This document shows, in pieces, positions 7,862-15,518 of a DNA stretch of 41,969 nucleotides (position 1 is its first letter; every line of letters begins with the position of its first letter). The stretch covers positions 1 through 41,969 of the forward strand of contig JANXYG010000090.1 of assembly GCA_025350245.1 (NCBI GenBank), read 5' to 3'. The DNA comes from Betaproteobacteria bacterium (GTDB lineage: Bacteria; Pseudomonadota; Gammaproteobacteria; Burkholderiales; Ga0077523). The translations under genes and the position numbers were made by a program. The notes beneath the pieces were generated by a model that saw nothing but the letters and a program-made list of their open reading frames with translations, made no database searches and was not told where the DNA came from.

Positions 7862-8107
7862 ATGACCGAACTTGCCAAGAAGGAGGCGCTGTTGGAGGCT
7901 TCCGGCTATCGATACCACTTCGACCGAATGATCTATTTCAATCGGACGAAACGGCAGGCGTTGAGCCTGGAGTACGTCGAGGACCACTCGCTCGAAGAGA
8001 TCCGTGATCTTGTCGATCAGCAGCCAGCAGCAAACGGCTGGGCTTTCTATTTCAACGATCCGCCTTCCGATCGTGTAAAGCACGATCTCGCCGACGCTCT
8101 GGGCTGA
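7862..8107 (+). CDS. Small unknown protein, candidate antitoxin of the RelA/SpoT-domain partner
   Basis: This encodes 81 aa beginning MTELAKKEALL; an ATG at 7847 would add five residues, but the one at 7862 has the better placed GGAG. It is soluble, acidic and has no signal or membrane segment. The middle reads GYRYHFDRMIYFNRTKRQA and the end NGWAFYFNDPPSDRVKHDLADAL; the aromatic and acidic content could suit a protein that masks a nucleotide site. I do not recognise the family. Its TGA overlaps the ATG of the following gene by one base (TGATG), so the two are made together. In ToxSAS toxin-antitoxin systems the neutraliser is often a small upstream overlapping gene; this parallel is the only basis for the antitoxin proposal. 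Confidence 0.75.
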   Translation: MTELAKKEALLEASGYRYHFDRMIYFNRTKRQALSLEYVEDHSLEEIRDLVDQQPAANGWAFYFNDPPSDRVKHDLADALG

Positions 8108-8763
8108 TGACGCAACGCAAGGTCGAGGATTTTCTTCGGGAGCAGTATTCGGAGCTTTCACCCGAGATCAAGAAGGTCCTGCTTCAGCTTCAGACCGATG
8201 TCGAACATCTTCTCCTCGACGTCAGACTCGGCCTCAAGCATCACGAACGCGTTCACATCGAAGCACGCGCCAAGGAATGTGATAGCGCCATCGGCGCACT
8301 GCGCCGACGCATCGAGGGTCGGCAGTTCGATGAAGACACCCCCGACAAGTACACCCTGACGACGCTTCCGGATCTGGCTGCTTTGCGGGTTCTGGTGTTT
8401 CCGAAGTCACGGCTGGATGAGGTCAACGCACTCGTGCAATTGAAGTATGTGAAGCATGGCGACTGGACACCCGACCCGGTAGAGACCGGTGAGCCTAAAC
8501 GGTGGCGCGCTTGGAAGTACTATGGCAAATGCTCCACGAGCTCCGAAATCCAAGCAGAAATTCAAGTTGTCCCGACGCTCACCGGTCTGTTCTGGCAGAT
8601 TGAGCACGACGCCTTCTACAAGCCACGCGATCCCGTTCTGCGCGGAGCGGCCGAAAAACCCTCCGTGCGCGAACGAAGGGAAGGGGTGTACGAAGCCTTC
8701 GAAAGGCTGGAACAGACCCTTCAAGAAGAACTCGATAAAAATGCTGCGCAGGACGGCTGGTAG
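8107..8763 (+). CDS. RelA/SpoT-domain protein, ToxSAS-like candidate
   Basis: This encodes 218 aa without TGS, ACT or HD domains, so it has the size of a single-domain alarmone synthetase. I match it to the RelA/SpoT synthetase fold by order of motifs. VHIEARAKECDSAIGALRRR resembles the substrate helix with spaced Arg, Lys and Ser. LPDLAALRVLVFP resembles the DLxGxRI strand with its catalytic Asp. AEIQVVP carries the Glu of the EIQ motif, followed by WQIEHDAFYKP, like the usual W..LEH...YK. The Tyr-containing G-loop (GYRSxH) is replaced by WKYYGKC, so substrate choice may differ from GTP/GDP; ToxSAS enzymes act on ATP/ADP or on tRNA CCA ends. The one-base overlap with the small upstream gene suggests a bicistronic toxin-antitoxin unit. 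Enzyme activity is inferred. Confidence 0.7.
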   Translation: MTQRKVEDFLREQYSELSPEIKKVLLQLQTDVEHLLLDVRLGLKHHERVHIEARAKECDSAIGALRRRIEGRQFDEDTPDKYTLTTLPDLAALRVLVFPKSRLDEVNALVQLKYVKHGDWTPDPVETGEPKRWRAWKYYGKCSTSSEIQAEIQVVPTLTGLFWQIEHDAFYKPRDPVLRGAAEKPSVRERREGVYEAFERLEQTLQEELDKNAAQDGW

Positions 8764-9043
8764 GTTCGGGTGCCGACCCGCTTGCGGTCCGACGCGCCAT
8801 GGCCAGAATGGACCCTGGGCAAACCAGATACGGTTCCGCTACCTTGACGACCCCATGGACAAAGCGCGGACGGCGCAGGCGCAATAGCCTGGTAACCGTG
8901 AATGCATGTTGCAACGCAGCGGAATATCCCGAGCGGCGTGCCCAAGCAAGAAATCCGGGTTTGTCGCGAAAAACTCATTTGCATGAAATCGCCGTGGGAC
9001 TACTATCGGACTCCGCTTTAATCTATTGGAAGAGGAGATTTTC
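8764..9043. other. Non-coding gap before the PEP-CTERM gene
   Basis: These 280 bases hold no reading frame with coding character. A good ribosome site (GAAGAGGAG, about 9029-9037) precedes the ATG at 9044. The sequence becomes A/T-richer from about 8960, in keeping with a promoter for the secreted protein, but I cannot place -35/-10 boxes with confidence. Confidence 0.5.
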
Positions 9044-9751
9044 ATGAACATCAAGACATCATTCGCGATGGTTTCCGTTGCTGCGAGCCTGCTGGTCGTC
9101 ATGTCCGCGCCGGCGCACGCGGTATCGCTCAACAAGGGGTTCGTCGCCGAACCGTTCCTCGACACGCACTTGAGCGGCACCACGTCAGCCGCCCGGCCCG
9201 AACTGGCGGGGCTGGTGCTGGAGGATGTACTCACGCCGTTCTCCTTCGGCGCGCTCAACATTTCCGGCACCGTGCAGAACCGCGTGGTACGGGAGGACGT
9301 GAGCGGCACCCTCGACTTCTACTGGCGCATCAGGGTCGATCCCACCTCCACCGGCGGCGATGTCGGGGCTTTCCGGCTCGGTGGCTTCGGCTACGGCAAC
9401 ATCGTCGACGCCGATTGGCGCATCGACGGCGTGGGCGCCTCGCCTGCCGATACCGGGCGGGTGTTCAATCCCGTCGGGCGTCCCGACGGTGCCATCAACT
9501 TCCTGTTTACCGATCACCCCGTTCGGCCGGGAGATCCGGCTGCCGGCGACACCGGCTCCAACTTCTTCTTCCTGCATACCGACGCCACCGAATACGCGAA
9601 GATCGCCACCTACGACCTGCTCGGCGGGCCGAACCAGACGCTCTCCGATAGCTTCAAGACCTTCGCGCCGGTGCCCGAACCTTCATCGTTCGTGTTGATG
9701 GCGCTGGGTCTGGGCGTGGCAGGCTTCGCGGTTCGACGCCGCCGCACCTGA
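9044..9751 (+). CDS. PEP-CTERM sorting-domain secreted protein
   Basis: This encodes 235 aa with both export signals. Residues 1-26 form a Sec signal peptide ending AHA. The last 25 residues are a PEP-CTERM tag: VPEPSS, a hydrophobic helix (FVLMALGLGVAGFAV), then RRRR. PEP-CTERM proteins are exported and processed by an exosortase, usually in Gram-negative bacteria that make exopolysaccharide. The middle is rich in Gly, Asp and Phe, is beta-like, and has no domain I can name. The strong GAAGAGGAG site decides the start. No exosortase gene is in the window. It converges on bioD with a shared hairpin between them. Confidence 0.9.
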   Translation: MNIKTSFAMVSVAASLLVVMSAPAHAVSLNKGFVAEPFLDTHLSGTTSAARPELAGLVLEDVLTPFSFGALNISGTVQNRVVREDVSGTLDFYWRIRVDPTSTGGDVGAFRLGGFGYGNIVDADWRIDGVGASPADTGRVFNPVGRPDGAINFLFTDHPVRPGDPAAGDTGSNFFFLHTDATEYAKIATYDLLGGPNQTLSDSFKTFAPVPEPSSFVLMALGLGVAGFAVRRRRT

Positions 9752-9768
9752 GCTGCGACCGGCAATGG

Positions 9769-9798
9769 CATCGCCCGAGGCTCAGACCTCGGGCGATG
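9769..9798. terminator. Bidirectional hairpin between the PEP-CTERM gene and bioD
   Basis: A perfect 12-bp stem (CATCGCCCGAGG / CCTCGGGCGATG) closes a 6-nt loop. The bioD stop codon (9782-9784) lies in the loop and the right arm codes for the last BioD residues. The position between convergent genes suggests a two-way terminator, though without clear T-runs. Confidence 0.65.
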
Positions 9799-10498
9799 TG
9801 CCGACGCGTTGCGAGAAATCGACCCCGCGAGTCAACACGACGGACGCTGCGTCGACGGTTTCCAGGAAGGGAATCACGCCCAGCAATGGCGCCCGCAACC
9901 TGGTCATGAGCGCGTCGATATTTTCCGCCGGCGCACGCATGTGCGGATCGATGCGGTTCGCGATCCAGCCGGCAAGACGCAGGCCGCGCGCCTCGATCGC
10001 TTCCTGGGTGAGCAGAGCGTGATTGATGCAGCCCAGTCGCAGACCCACCGTCAACACCACCGGCAGCGCCAACCGCTGCGCGAGATCGCCGAAGTCTTCG
10101 GTATCGTTGAGCGGCACCAGAAAGCCCCCTGCGCCCTCGACCACCACCATGTCGGCCAGCGCCCGCAGCGCCTCGAAGCCGGCAACGATCCGACCAAGAT
10201 CGATGGTACGTCCCTCGCGACCCGCCGCTAGGTGTGGCGCGATCGGCTCGCGGAACGCATAAGGGTTCACTGCCTCGATCGGCGCCTCGACATTGCTCGC
10301 CGCCAGCAAGGCTTCCACGTCTTCGTTCTTCCAGCCGGCGGCGGTTTCGTGGCAACCGGCCGCTACCGGCTTCATGCCCACGACTCGCAGACCCTGGCGG
10401 CGATAGTGAAACATCAGCGCCGTCGCGGCGAGGGTCTTGCCGACGTCGGTGTCGGTACCGGTGACGAACAGGGCTAGCGACGTGCCGGCCGCCCTCAT
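9782..10498 (-). CDS. bioD: Dethiobiotin synthetase
   Basis: This encodes 238 aa and catalyses ATP-dependent closure of the ureido ring of 7,8-diaminopelargonate to dethiobiotin, the third step of biotin ring assembly. The N-terminal P-loop reads FVTGTDTDVGKT, followed by GMKPVAAG and the VEGAGGFLVPL motif, all diagnostic of BioD. The ATG at 10498 overlaps the bioA stop (ATGA), so it is chosen over an upstream ATG inside bioA. It is the last gene of the bioB-bioF-bioA-bioD operon and ends in a hairpin. Length and motifs are complete, so it should be active. Confidence 0.96.
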   Translation of the reverse strand: MRAAGTSLALFVTGTDTDVGKTLAATALMFHYRRQGLRVVGMKPVAAGCHETAAGWKNEDVEALLAASNVEAPIEAVNPYAFREPIAPHLAAGREGRTIDLGRIVAGFEALRALADMVVVEGAGGFLVPLNDTEDFGDLAQRLALPVVLTVGLRLGCINHALLTQEAIEARGLRLAGWIANRIDPHMRAPAENIDALMTRLRAPLLGVIPFLETVDAASVVLTRGVDFSQRVGTSPEV

Positions 10499-11835
10499 GA
10501 CGCCATCGCCGCGTCCAGCGCGCGGCGGGAAACGCCCATCAGCCACACCCACTCGTCTTCGGTGAGCAGGTACGGCGGCATGAAGTAGACCGTGTTGCCG
10601 ATCGGGCGCAGCAGCGCGCCGTCAGCCAATGCCGCTTGCGCATACCGGCGCGAGAATCCGGGGGTCGCCATCGGCACATCGAAGGCGAGGATGGTGCCGC
10701 AGCGGCGGACGTTGGCGATTCGCGGATCGGTGTGCAGCCAGTCGATGCGCGCATCGAAGCGCGCGGTGCGCAACGCGTTCATCGCCAGCACGTCGTCGTC
10801 ACGAAAGATGTCGAGCACGGCGAGCGCGGCGCTGCACGCCAGCGCGTTGCCAGTGTACGAATGCGAGTGCAGGAAGCCGCGCGCGGTGTCGTCGTCGTAG
10901 AACGCGGCATAGATGGTGTCGGTCGCGAGCACCGCCGACAGTGGCAGGTAGCCGCCGGTGATGCCTTTCGACAGACACAGGAAATCGGGTTTGATGCCCG
11001 CCTGTTCGTGAGCGAAGAAGCTGCCGGTGCGGCCGAACCCGACCGCGATCTCGTCGGCGATCAGATGCACATCGAAACGGTCGCACAACCCGCGTACCCG
11101 GCGCAGGTATTCCGGGTGATGCATCGCCATGCCCGCGGCGCACTGCACCAGCGGCTCGACGATGATCGCGGCAGTGTTGTCGGCGTGCGCCTCGAGGTGC
11201 TGTTCGAGAGCGAGCGCGGCCCGCACGGCGTAGTCTTGCGGCGACTCTCCCGGTTCGGCGAGGCGCCAGTCGGGGCTGGGCACGAGCGCCGCAGCACGCA
11301 GCAGCGGCTCGTACGCCGATCGAAAAATCTCCACGTCGGTCACGCCCAGCGCACCGATGGTTTCACCGTGATAGCCCTGCGCCACGGCAACGAACCGATG
11401 CTTGTTCGGCCGGCCGCTGTTGCGCCAGAAATGCGCGCTCATCTTGAGCGCGATCTCGGTGGCCGAGGCGCCGTCGGAGGCATAGAACGCATGCCCGAGA
11501 CCGCCACCGACGAGTGCAGCGAGACGTTCGGACAGTTCGATCACCGGCGGATGCGTGCAGCCGGCGAGGATGACGTGCTCCACGCGGTGCAACTGCGCCT
11601 CGATCGCCGCGACGATGCGCGGCTCGCGATGACCGAACAGGTTGACCCACCACGAGCTGATGGCATCGAGATAGCGCTTGCCGTTTGCGTCGACCAGCCA
11701 GGCGCCTTCGCCGCTCACCATCGGCACCAACGGCCAAGTCTCGTGCGCCTTCATCTGCGTGCACGGATGCCACACGGCGCGCAGGCTGCGCGCAACCAGC
11801 GCGGCATTCGCCGTCGTGACGGCCTCGCGCTTCAT
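10495..11835 (-). CDS. bioA: Adenosylmethionine-8-amino-7-oxononanoate aminotransferase
   Basis: This encodes 446 aa, a class III PLP aminotransferase that converts KAPA to 7,8-diaminopelargonate using S-adenosylmethionine as amino donor. BioA-specific signs are VWHPCTQM near the N-terminus, the SSWWVNLFGH segment, YHGETIGALGVT, the IADEIAVGFGRTG strand with the PLP Asp, and the Schiff-base Lys in LCLSKGITGG. The ATG at 11835 overlaps the bioF stop (ATGA). A longer in-frame start exists but lies inside bioF and adds an Arg-rich run, so it is rejected. It also overlaps bioD by four bases, giving tight translational coupling along the operon. Confidence 0.96.
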   Translation of the reverse strand: MKREAVTTANAALVARSLRAVWHPCTQMKAHETWPLVPMVSGEGAWLVDANGKRYLDAISSWWVNLFGHREPRIVAAIEAQLHRVEHVILAGCTHPPVIELSERLAALVGGGLGHAFYASDGASATEIALKMSAHFWRNSGRPNKHRFVAVAQGYHGETIGALGVTDVEIFRSAYEPLLRAAALVPSPDWRLAEPGESPQDYAVRAALALEQHLEAHADNTAAIIVEPLVQCAAGMAMHHPEYLRRVRGLCDRFDVHLIADEIAVGFGRTGSFFAHEQAGIKPDFLCLSKGITGGYLPLSAVLATDTIYAAFYDDDTARGFLHSHSYTGNALACSAALAVLDIFRDDDVLAMNALRTARFDARIDWLHTDPRIANVRRCGTILAFDVPMATPGFSRRYAQAALADGALLRPIGNTVYFMPPYLLTEDEWVWLMGVSRRALDAAMAS

Positions 11836-13052
11836 GCCGACGCGTTCTCGGCCGCGTGACCTGGAGAATCGACAGCGGAATTGCCGGCGTTGCCCTCGGA
11901 CCACTCACCAGCGATACGGGTCAGGGCAACAGCCAGCGCCTCGACGTGCACAGAGTCGTGCCCTGCCGTGACGCAGATCCGCAACCGCCCGGTGCCATCG
12001 GGCACGGTCGGCGGCCGGATACCCGGCGCCCAGAATCCGCTTGCCATGAGGCTATCGGCCAGGCGCATGGTTGCGGCGTTGCCGCCGACGATCAGCGGCT
12101 GGATCGCGGTGGCCGATGGCAACAGGCGCCAGGGCCATGCGGCGCTGCGGACCCGCAGCAGCGCGGCGTGGTCGCGGATGCGTTCGCGCCGCCAGTCGTC
12201 GGCATGGATCAGGCGCAGGCTCGCGCTCACGGCCGCGCTGAGCATCGGCGGCGTGGCGGTGGTGAACACATAGGTGCGCGCCCGCTGCACCAGCCAGTCG
12301 ATGGCCTCGGCGGCACCGGCGACGAATGCGCCCGACACGCCGGCGGCCTTGCCCAGCGTGGCCATGTAGAGCACGCGCTCCGACGCGATGCCGAGGTGCG
12401 CGAGCGTGCCCTCGCCGTGGGCGCCGAGCACGCCGAACCCATGCGCATCATCGAGCAGCAGCCACGCCTGATGACGCTGCGCGAGATCGACCAGGGCGGC
12501 GACCGGCGCGATGTCGCCGTCCATGCTGAACACCGCGTCGCTCACAATCAGCTTGTTGGCCGCACGACTCGCCCGCAACCGCGATTCGAGCGCGCCGACA
12601 TCGGCATGCGGATACACCTGGATCTCGGCCCGCGACAGGCGTGCGCCGTCGATGATGCAGGCGTGATTTAGCGTATCTGAAAACACCGCATCGCCGGCCC
12701 CGACCAGCGCCGGCATGATGCCGGTGTTGGCCATGTAGCCGGAGGCGAAGCACACGGCCTTCGGCAATGCGACGAAGCGGGCCAGCTCGGTCTCGAGTTG
12801 CTCATGCTCGGCATGATGGCCGGAAATCAGATGCGAGGCGCTGGCGCCGACGCCGTTGCGGCGGATCGACGCGATCGCGGCGTCCGCGATCGCGGGATGG
12901 GAAGCAAGCCCGAGATAATCGTTAGAAGCGAACGCCACCAATGGGCGCCCGTCGACGTCGAGCACCGGGCCCTGCGGACCGGAAACCACACGCCGCCGGC
13001 GCAGGAGCGACTGCGCTTCGAGGTCGGCAAGCCCGCGGGCGAAGTCATTCAT
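11832..13052 (-). CDS. bioF: 8-amino-7-oxononanoate synthase
   Basis: This encodes 406 aa, an alpha-oxoamine synthase that condenses pimeloyl-thioester with L-alanine to form KAPA, the first ring-forming step of biotin synthesis. Family motifs are FASNDYLGLASHP, GVGASASHLISG, the SDTLNHACIIDG stretch, LLLDDAHGFGVLG and the PLP Lys in ATLGKAAGVSGAF. The ATG at 13052 gives the canonical N-terminus MNDFARGLADLEAQ; a longer frame upstream would run into bioB. It lies 37 nt after bioB and overlaps bioA by four bases. The C-terminal tail after ALTRIAGEWSE is Ala/Ser-rich and probably unstructured. Confidence 0.95.
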   Translation of the reverse strand: MNDFARGLADLEAQSLLRRRRVVSGPQGPVLDVDGRPLVAFASNDYLGLASHPAIADAAIASIRRNGVGASASHLISGHHAEHEQLETELARFVALPKAVCFASGYMANTGIMPALVGAGDAVFSDTLNHACIIDGARLSRAEIQVYPHADVGALESRLRASRAANKLIVSDAVFSMDGDIAPVAALVDLAQRHQAWLLLDDAHGFGVLGAHGEGTLAHLGIASERVLYMATLGKAAGVSGAFVAGAAEAIDWLVQRARTYVFTTATPPMLSAAVSASLRLIHADDWRRERIRDHAALLRVRSAAWPWRLLPSATAIQPLIVGGNAATMRLADSLMASGFWAPGIRPPTVPDGTGRLRICVTAGHDSVHVEALAVALTRIAGEWSEGNAGNSAVDSPGHAAENASA

Positions 13053-13089
13053 GCCGTTGCGCGCCCTCGATGCCGGTGGCGCGTACCGA

Positions 13090-14070
13090 TCAAAGAGTGC
13101 CCATGCCCAGCGTCTCGAGCAGCCTGCGGTCGCGGTCGACGTCGGGATTGCCGGTGGTGAGCAGCTTCTCACCGTAGAAGATCGAGTTGGCGCCGGCCAC
13201 GAAACACAGCGCCTGCCCTTCGTCGGTCATCGCGGCGCGGCCGGCCGAAAGCCGCACGAATGCCTTGGGCATGGTGATGCGCGCCGCCGCGATCATGCGC
13301 ACGAAGTCGATGATCCCGACCGGCTCCTGCCCATGCAGCGGCGTGCCTTCGACCTGGACCAGCGAGTTGATCGGCACCGATTCCGGATACGGGTCGAGGT
13401 TGGCCAGTTGCGCAATGAGCCCGGCGCGATCACGCACGTCTTCGCCCATGCCGACGATGCCGCCGCAACACACGTTGAGGCCGGCGCCGCGGACGCGCTC
13501 GAGCGTGTCGAGCCGGTCGCGATAGTCGCGGGTGTGGATGATGTCGCCGTAGAACTCGGGCGAGGTGTCGAGATTGTGGTTGTAATAGTCGAGACCAGCG
13601 TCGGCGAGCTGTTCGGCCTGACCGTCCTTCAGCAACCCGAGCGTAGCGCAGGTCTCCAGGCCGAGCGCCTTCACCGCCTTGACCATCTCGATCACGGGTT
13701 CGAGATCTTTCTGCTTCGGACCGCGCCAGGCGGCACCCATGCAGAAGCGCGACGCCCCGGCCGCCCGCGCCGCCGTGGCGGCTTCGATCACGGCATCGAG
13801 CGGCATCAACTGCTGGTCCTCGACGCCGGTGTCGAAGCGCACCGACTGCGGACAATAGGCACAGTCTTCCGGGCAGCCGCCGGTCTTGATCGACAACAAG
13901 GCCGACAACTGCACCCGGGTCGGGTCGTGGTGCTCGCGATGCAACGTCTGTGCGCGATAGAGCAGGTCGGGCAGTGGGAGATCCAGCAGGGCCTGCACCG
14001 CCTCGACGGTCCACGGGCCCTGGCGGGCCGACGAAGCGGCGAGTTGCGGCGCGGCGAGCGGTGCATTCAA
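13090..14070 (-). CDS. bioB: Biotin synthase (radical SAM)
   Basis: This encodes 326 aa from a TTG start at 14070. BioB inserts sulfur into dethiobiotin to make biotin. The radical-SAM cluster cysteines are 66, 70 and 73 (CPEDCAYC). The second-cluster ligands are visible as [16 protein letters not shown] and NVCCGG, with the Arg in FVRLSAGR. No ATG in this frame fits the family N-terminus. The TTG is preceded by AGGGAGA with 6-nt spacing and gives the expected length, while the upstream in-frame ATG at 14158 would run through the promoter region. It is the first gene of the operon, with a candidate BirA-type operator upstream. Confidence 0.93.
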   Translation of the reverse strand: MNAPLAAPQLAASSARQGPWTVEAVQALLDLPLPDLLYRAQTLHREHHDPTRVQLSALLSIKTGGCPEDCAYCPQSVRFDTGVEDQQLMPLDAVIEAATAARAAGASRFCMGAAWRGPKQKDLEPVIEMVKAVKALGLETCATLGLLKDGQAEQLADAGLDYYNHNLDTSPEFYGDIIHTRDYRDRLDTLERVRGAGLNVCCGGIVGMGEDVRDRAGLIAQLANLDPYPESVPINSLVQVEGTPLHGQEPVGIIDFVRMIAAARITMPKAFVRLSAGRAAMTDEGQALCFVAGANSIFYGEKLLTTGNPDVDRDRRLLETLGMGTL

Positions 14071-14114
14071 GCGAATTCTCCCTGGTGGCGGCGCTGCCGG
14101 TACGGTCGGGCCGA

Positions 14115-14147
14115 TTGTCGAATGAATCTTATGATAGCGTTTGACAA
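14115..14147. promoter_or_regulatory. Candidate BirA-like operator upstream of bioB
   Basis: An imperfect inverted repeat, TTGTCGAAT - 15 nt - GTTTGACAA, has the 9-15-9 geometry described for bacterial BirA sites (TTGTAAACC - N14-16 - GGTTTACAA). One half matches that consensus at 7 of 9 positions, the other at 5 of 9. On the minus strand a possible -10 (TATCAT, 14136-14131) lies within the spacer. Site identity is inference. Confidence 0.45.
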
Positions 14148-14345
14148 TGCCGTTTGCCATGGCCGGCGGGGGTAATGGCGTGTGCCTCCGCCGGCCTGTT
14201 GCGACGCCCGCCGGTCGCTGACAGACTCGGGGCCCCACGGAACTCTCGCGTGGCGCCGACGTTCTGAGCCGCAACCATCCTGCCGGGGCTACCGCTGGCT
14301 CTCGCCCCGATCTGCTTCTCGCCAATCATCACCGGTCACCCAGCC

Positions 14346-15518
14346 ATGCTCCGAATCGTTGCCCTGCTCTCGGCGTTGTTCTGCGGCACCCTCGCGTCGC
14401 TGGCAGCCGCGGCCGATGCCGCCTGCGTTCCCGGCGCCCGCTGGCTCGCACTGGGTGACAGCGCCGCCCGCCCGATCGACGCGCCGGACCTGATCGCAAG
14501 CCTGTCGACGCGGCCGGTCGTACTGCTCGGCGAAGGGCACGATATCCGGGAGCATCATCGCTGGCAGGCGCAAACCGTGGCGGCGCTGCACGCCCGCCGA
14601 CCCGATCTCGTGCTCGGCTTCGAGATGTTTCCGCGCAGCGCGCAGCCGGCGCTGGATCGCTGGGTCGCAGGCGACCTGACCGAAGCCGAACTACTGCGCG
14701 CCACCGACTGGAAGCGCAATTGGGGCTACGACGCGCAGATGTACCTGCCGATCTTTCACTTCGCCCGCATGAACCGGGTGCCGATGGTGGCGCTCAACAT
14801 CGATCGCGACCTGTCGCGCGAGATCGGCGCCGGCGGCTTCGATGCACTGCCACCGGAAAAACGCGCAGGCCTGACGCGTCCAGCCGCGGCACTCGCCCCC
14901 TACGAAGACTTCCTGTTCGAGAGCTACTCGCAGCATGCGAGCGAGCCCGGACACGAACCGGTGCGTACCGACGAGCGCTTCGGCCAGTTCCGCGAGGCGC
15001 AACTGCTGTGGGACCGGGCGATGGCCGAACGTATCGCCGGCGTGTTTGCCGCCCGCCCGGGCGCACTGGTGGTCGCCTTGATGGGCTCCGGACATGTCAT
15101 CAACGGCTGGGGCGTGCCGCATCAGTTGCGTGCGCTCGGTGTCGCCGATCCGGCGGTGCTGCTGCCCTGGGAGCCCGAAAGCGATTGCGGCAAGCTGGTG
15201 GCCGGTTACGCCGATGCGGTGTTCGGGCTCACCGCGCGCGAGGAAAACGATCAGCCCAGGCCGAGGCTCGGTCTGTGGCTCGAACCGGCGAGCGAGGGGG
15301 TCGCGATCAAGGACATCGAGCAGGGCGGTCTGGGCGAGACCGCCGGCCTGCGCAAGGGCGACGTGCTGGTCGAGGTGGCGGGACGCGCCCCGCGTGAACC
15401 CGGCGACGTGAGCGAGATCGTGCAGCGCCAGGCGCCGGGCACATGGCTGCCGCTCAAGATCCGGCGCGACGGCAAGACGCTCGAAATCATCGCCAAGTTT
15501 CCGCCAGCCACGTCGTGA
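14346..15518 (+). CDS. ChaN-family lipoprotein-like protein with C-terminal PDZ domain
   Basis: This encodes 390 aa. An N-terminal signal peptide (about residues 1-22) is followed by a ChaN-like domain (DUF399), named for haem-binding proteins that may take part in iron uptake. Visible traits are VVLLGEGHDIREHH, LGFEMFPRS, the DWKRNWGYDAQMYLPI segment and LMGSGHVINGWGVPHQL. Residues from about 305 to the end form a PDZ domain (RLGLWLEP, IEQGGLGETAGLRKGDVLVEVAGR). PDZ domains bind protein termini, suggesting a partner or a chaperone-like role. The stop overlaps the GTG of the peptidase gene (GTGA), so the two products are probably functionally linked. It is divergent from bioB. Confidence 0.85.
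   Translation: MLRIVALLSALFCGTLASLAAAADAACVPGARWLALGDSAARPIDAPDLIASLSTRPVVLLGEGHDIREHHRWQAQTVAALHARRPDLVLGFEMFPRSAQPALDRWVAGDLTEAELLRATDWKRNWGYDAQMYLPIFHFARMNRVPMVALNIDRDLSREIGAGGFDALPPEKRAGLTRPAAALAPYEDFLFESYSQHASEPGHEPVRTDERFGQFREAQLLWDRAMAERIAGVFAARPGALVVALMGSGHVINGWGVPHQLRALGVADPAVLLPWEPESDCGKLVAGYADAVFGLTAREENDQPRPRLGLWLEPASEGVAIKDIEQGGLGETAGLRKGDVLVEVAGRAPREPGDVSEIVQRQAPGTWLPLKIRRDGKTLEIIAKFPPATS

Noticed and set aside
8489-8887. 132-codon plus-strand frame overlapping the RelA/SpoT-domain gene
   Set aside because: It is out of frame with the gene that has the motif matches, and its Arg/Pro/Ser-rich product is typical of a shadow.
14124-14138. BioR-type box (TTATxxATAA) in the bioB promoter
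   Set aside because: TTATGATAG is one base short of the 10-bp palindrome, so it does not meet the BioR consensus.
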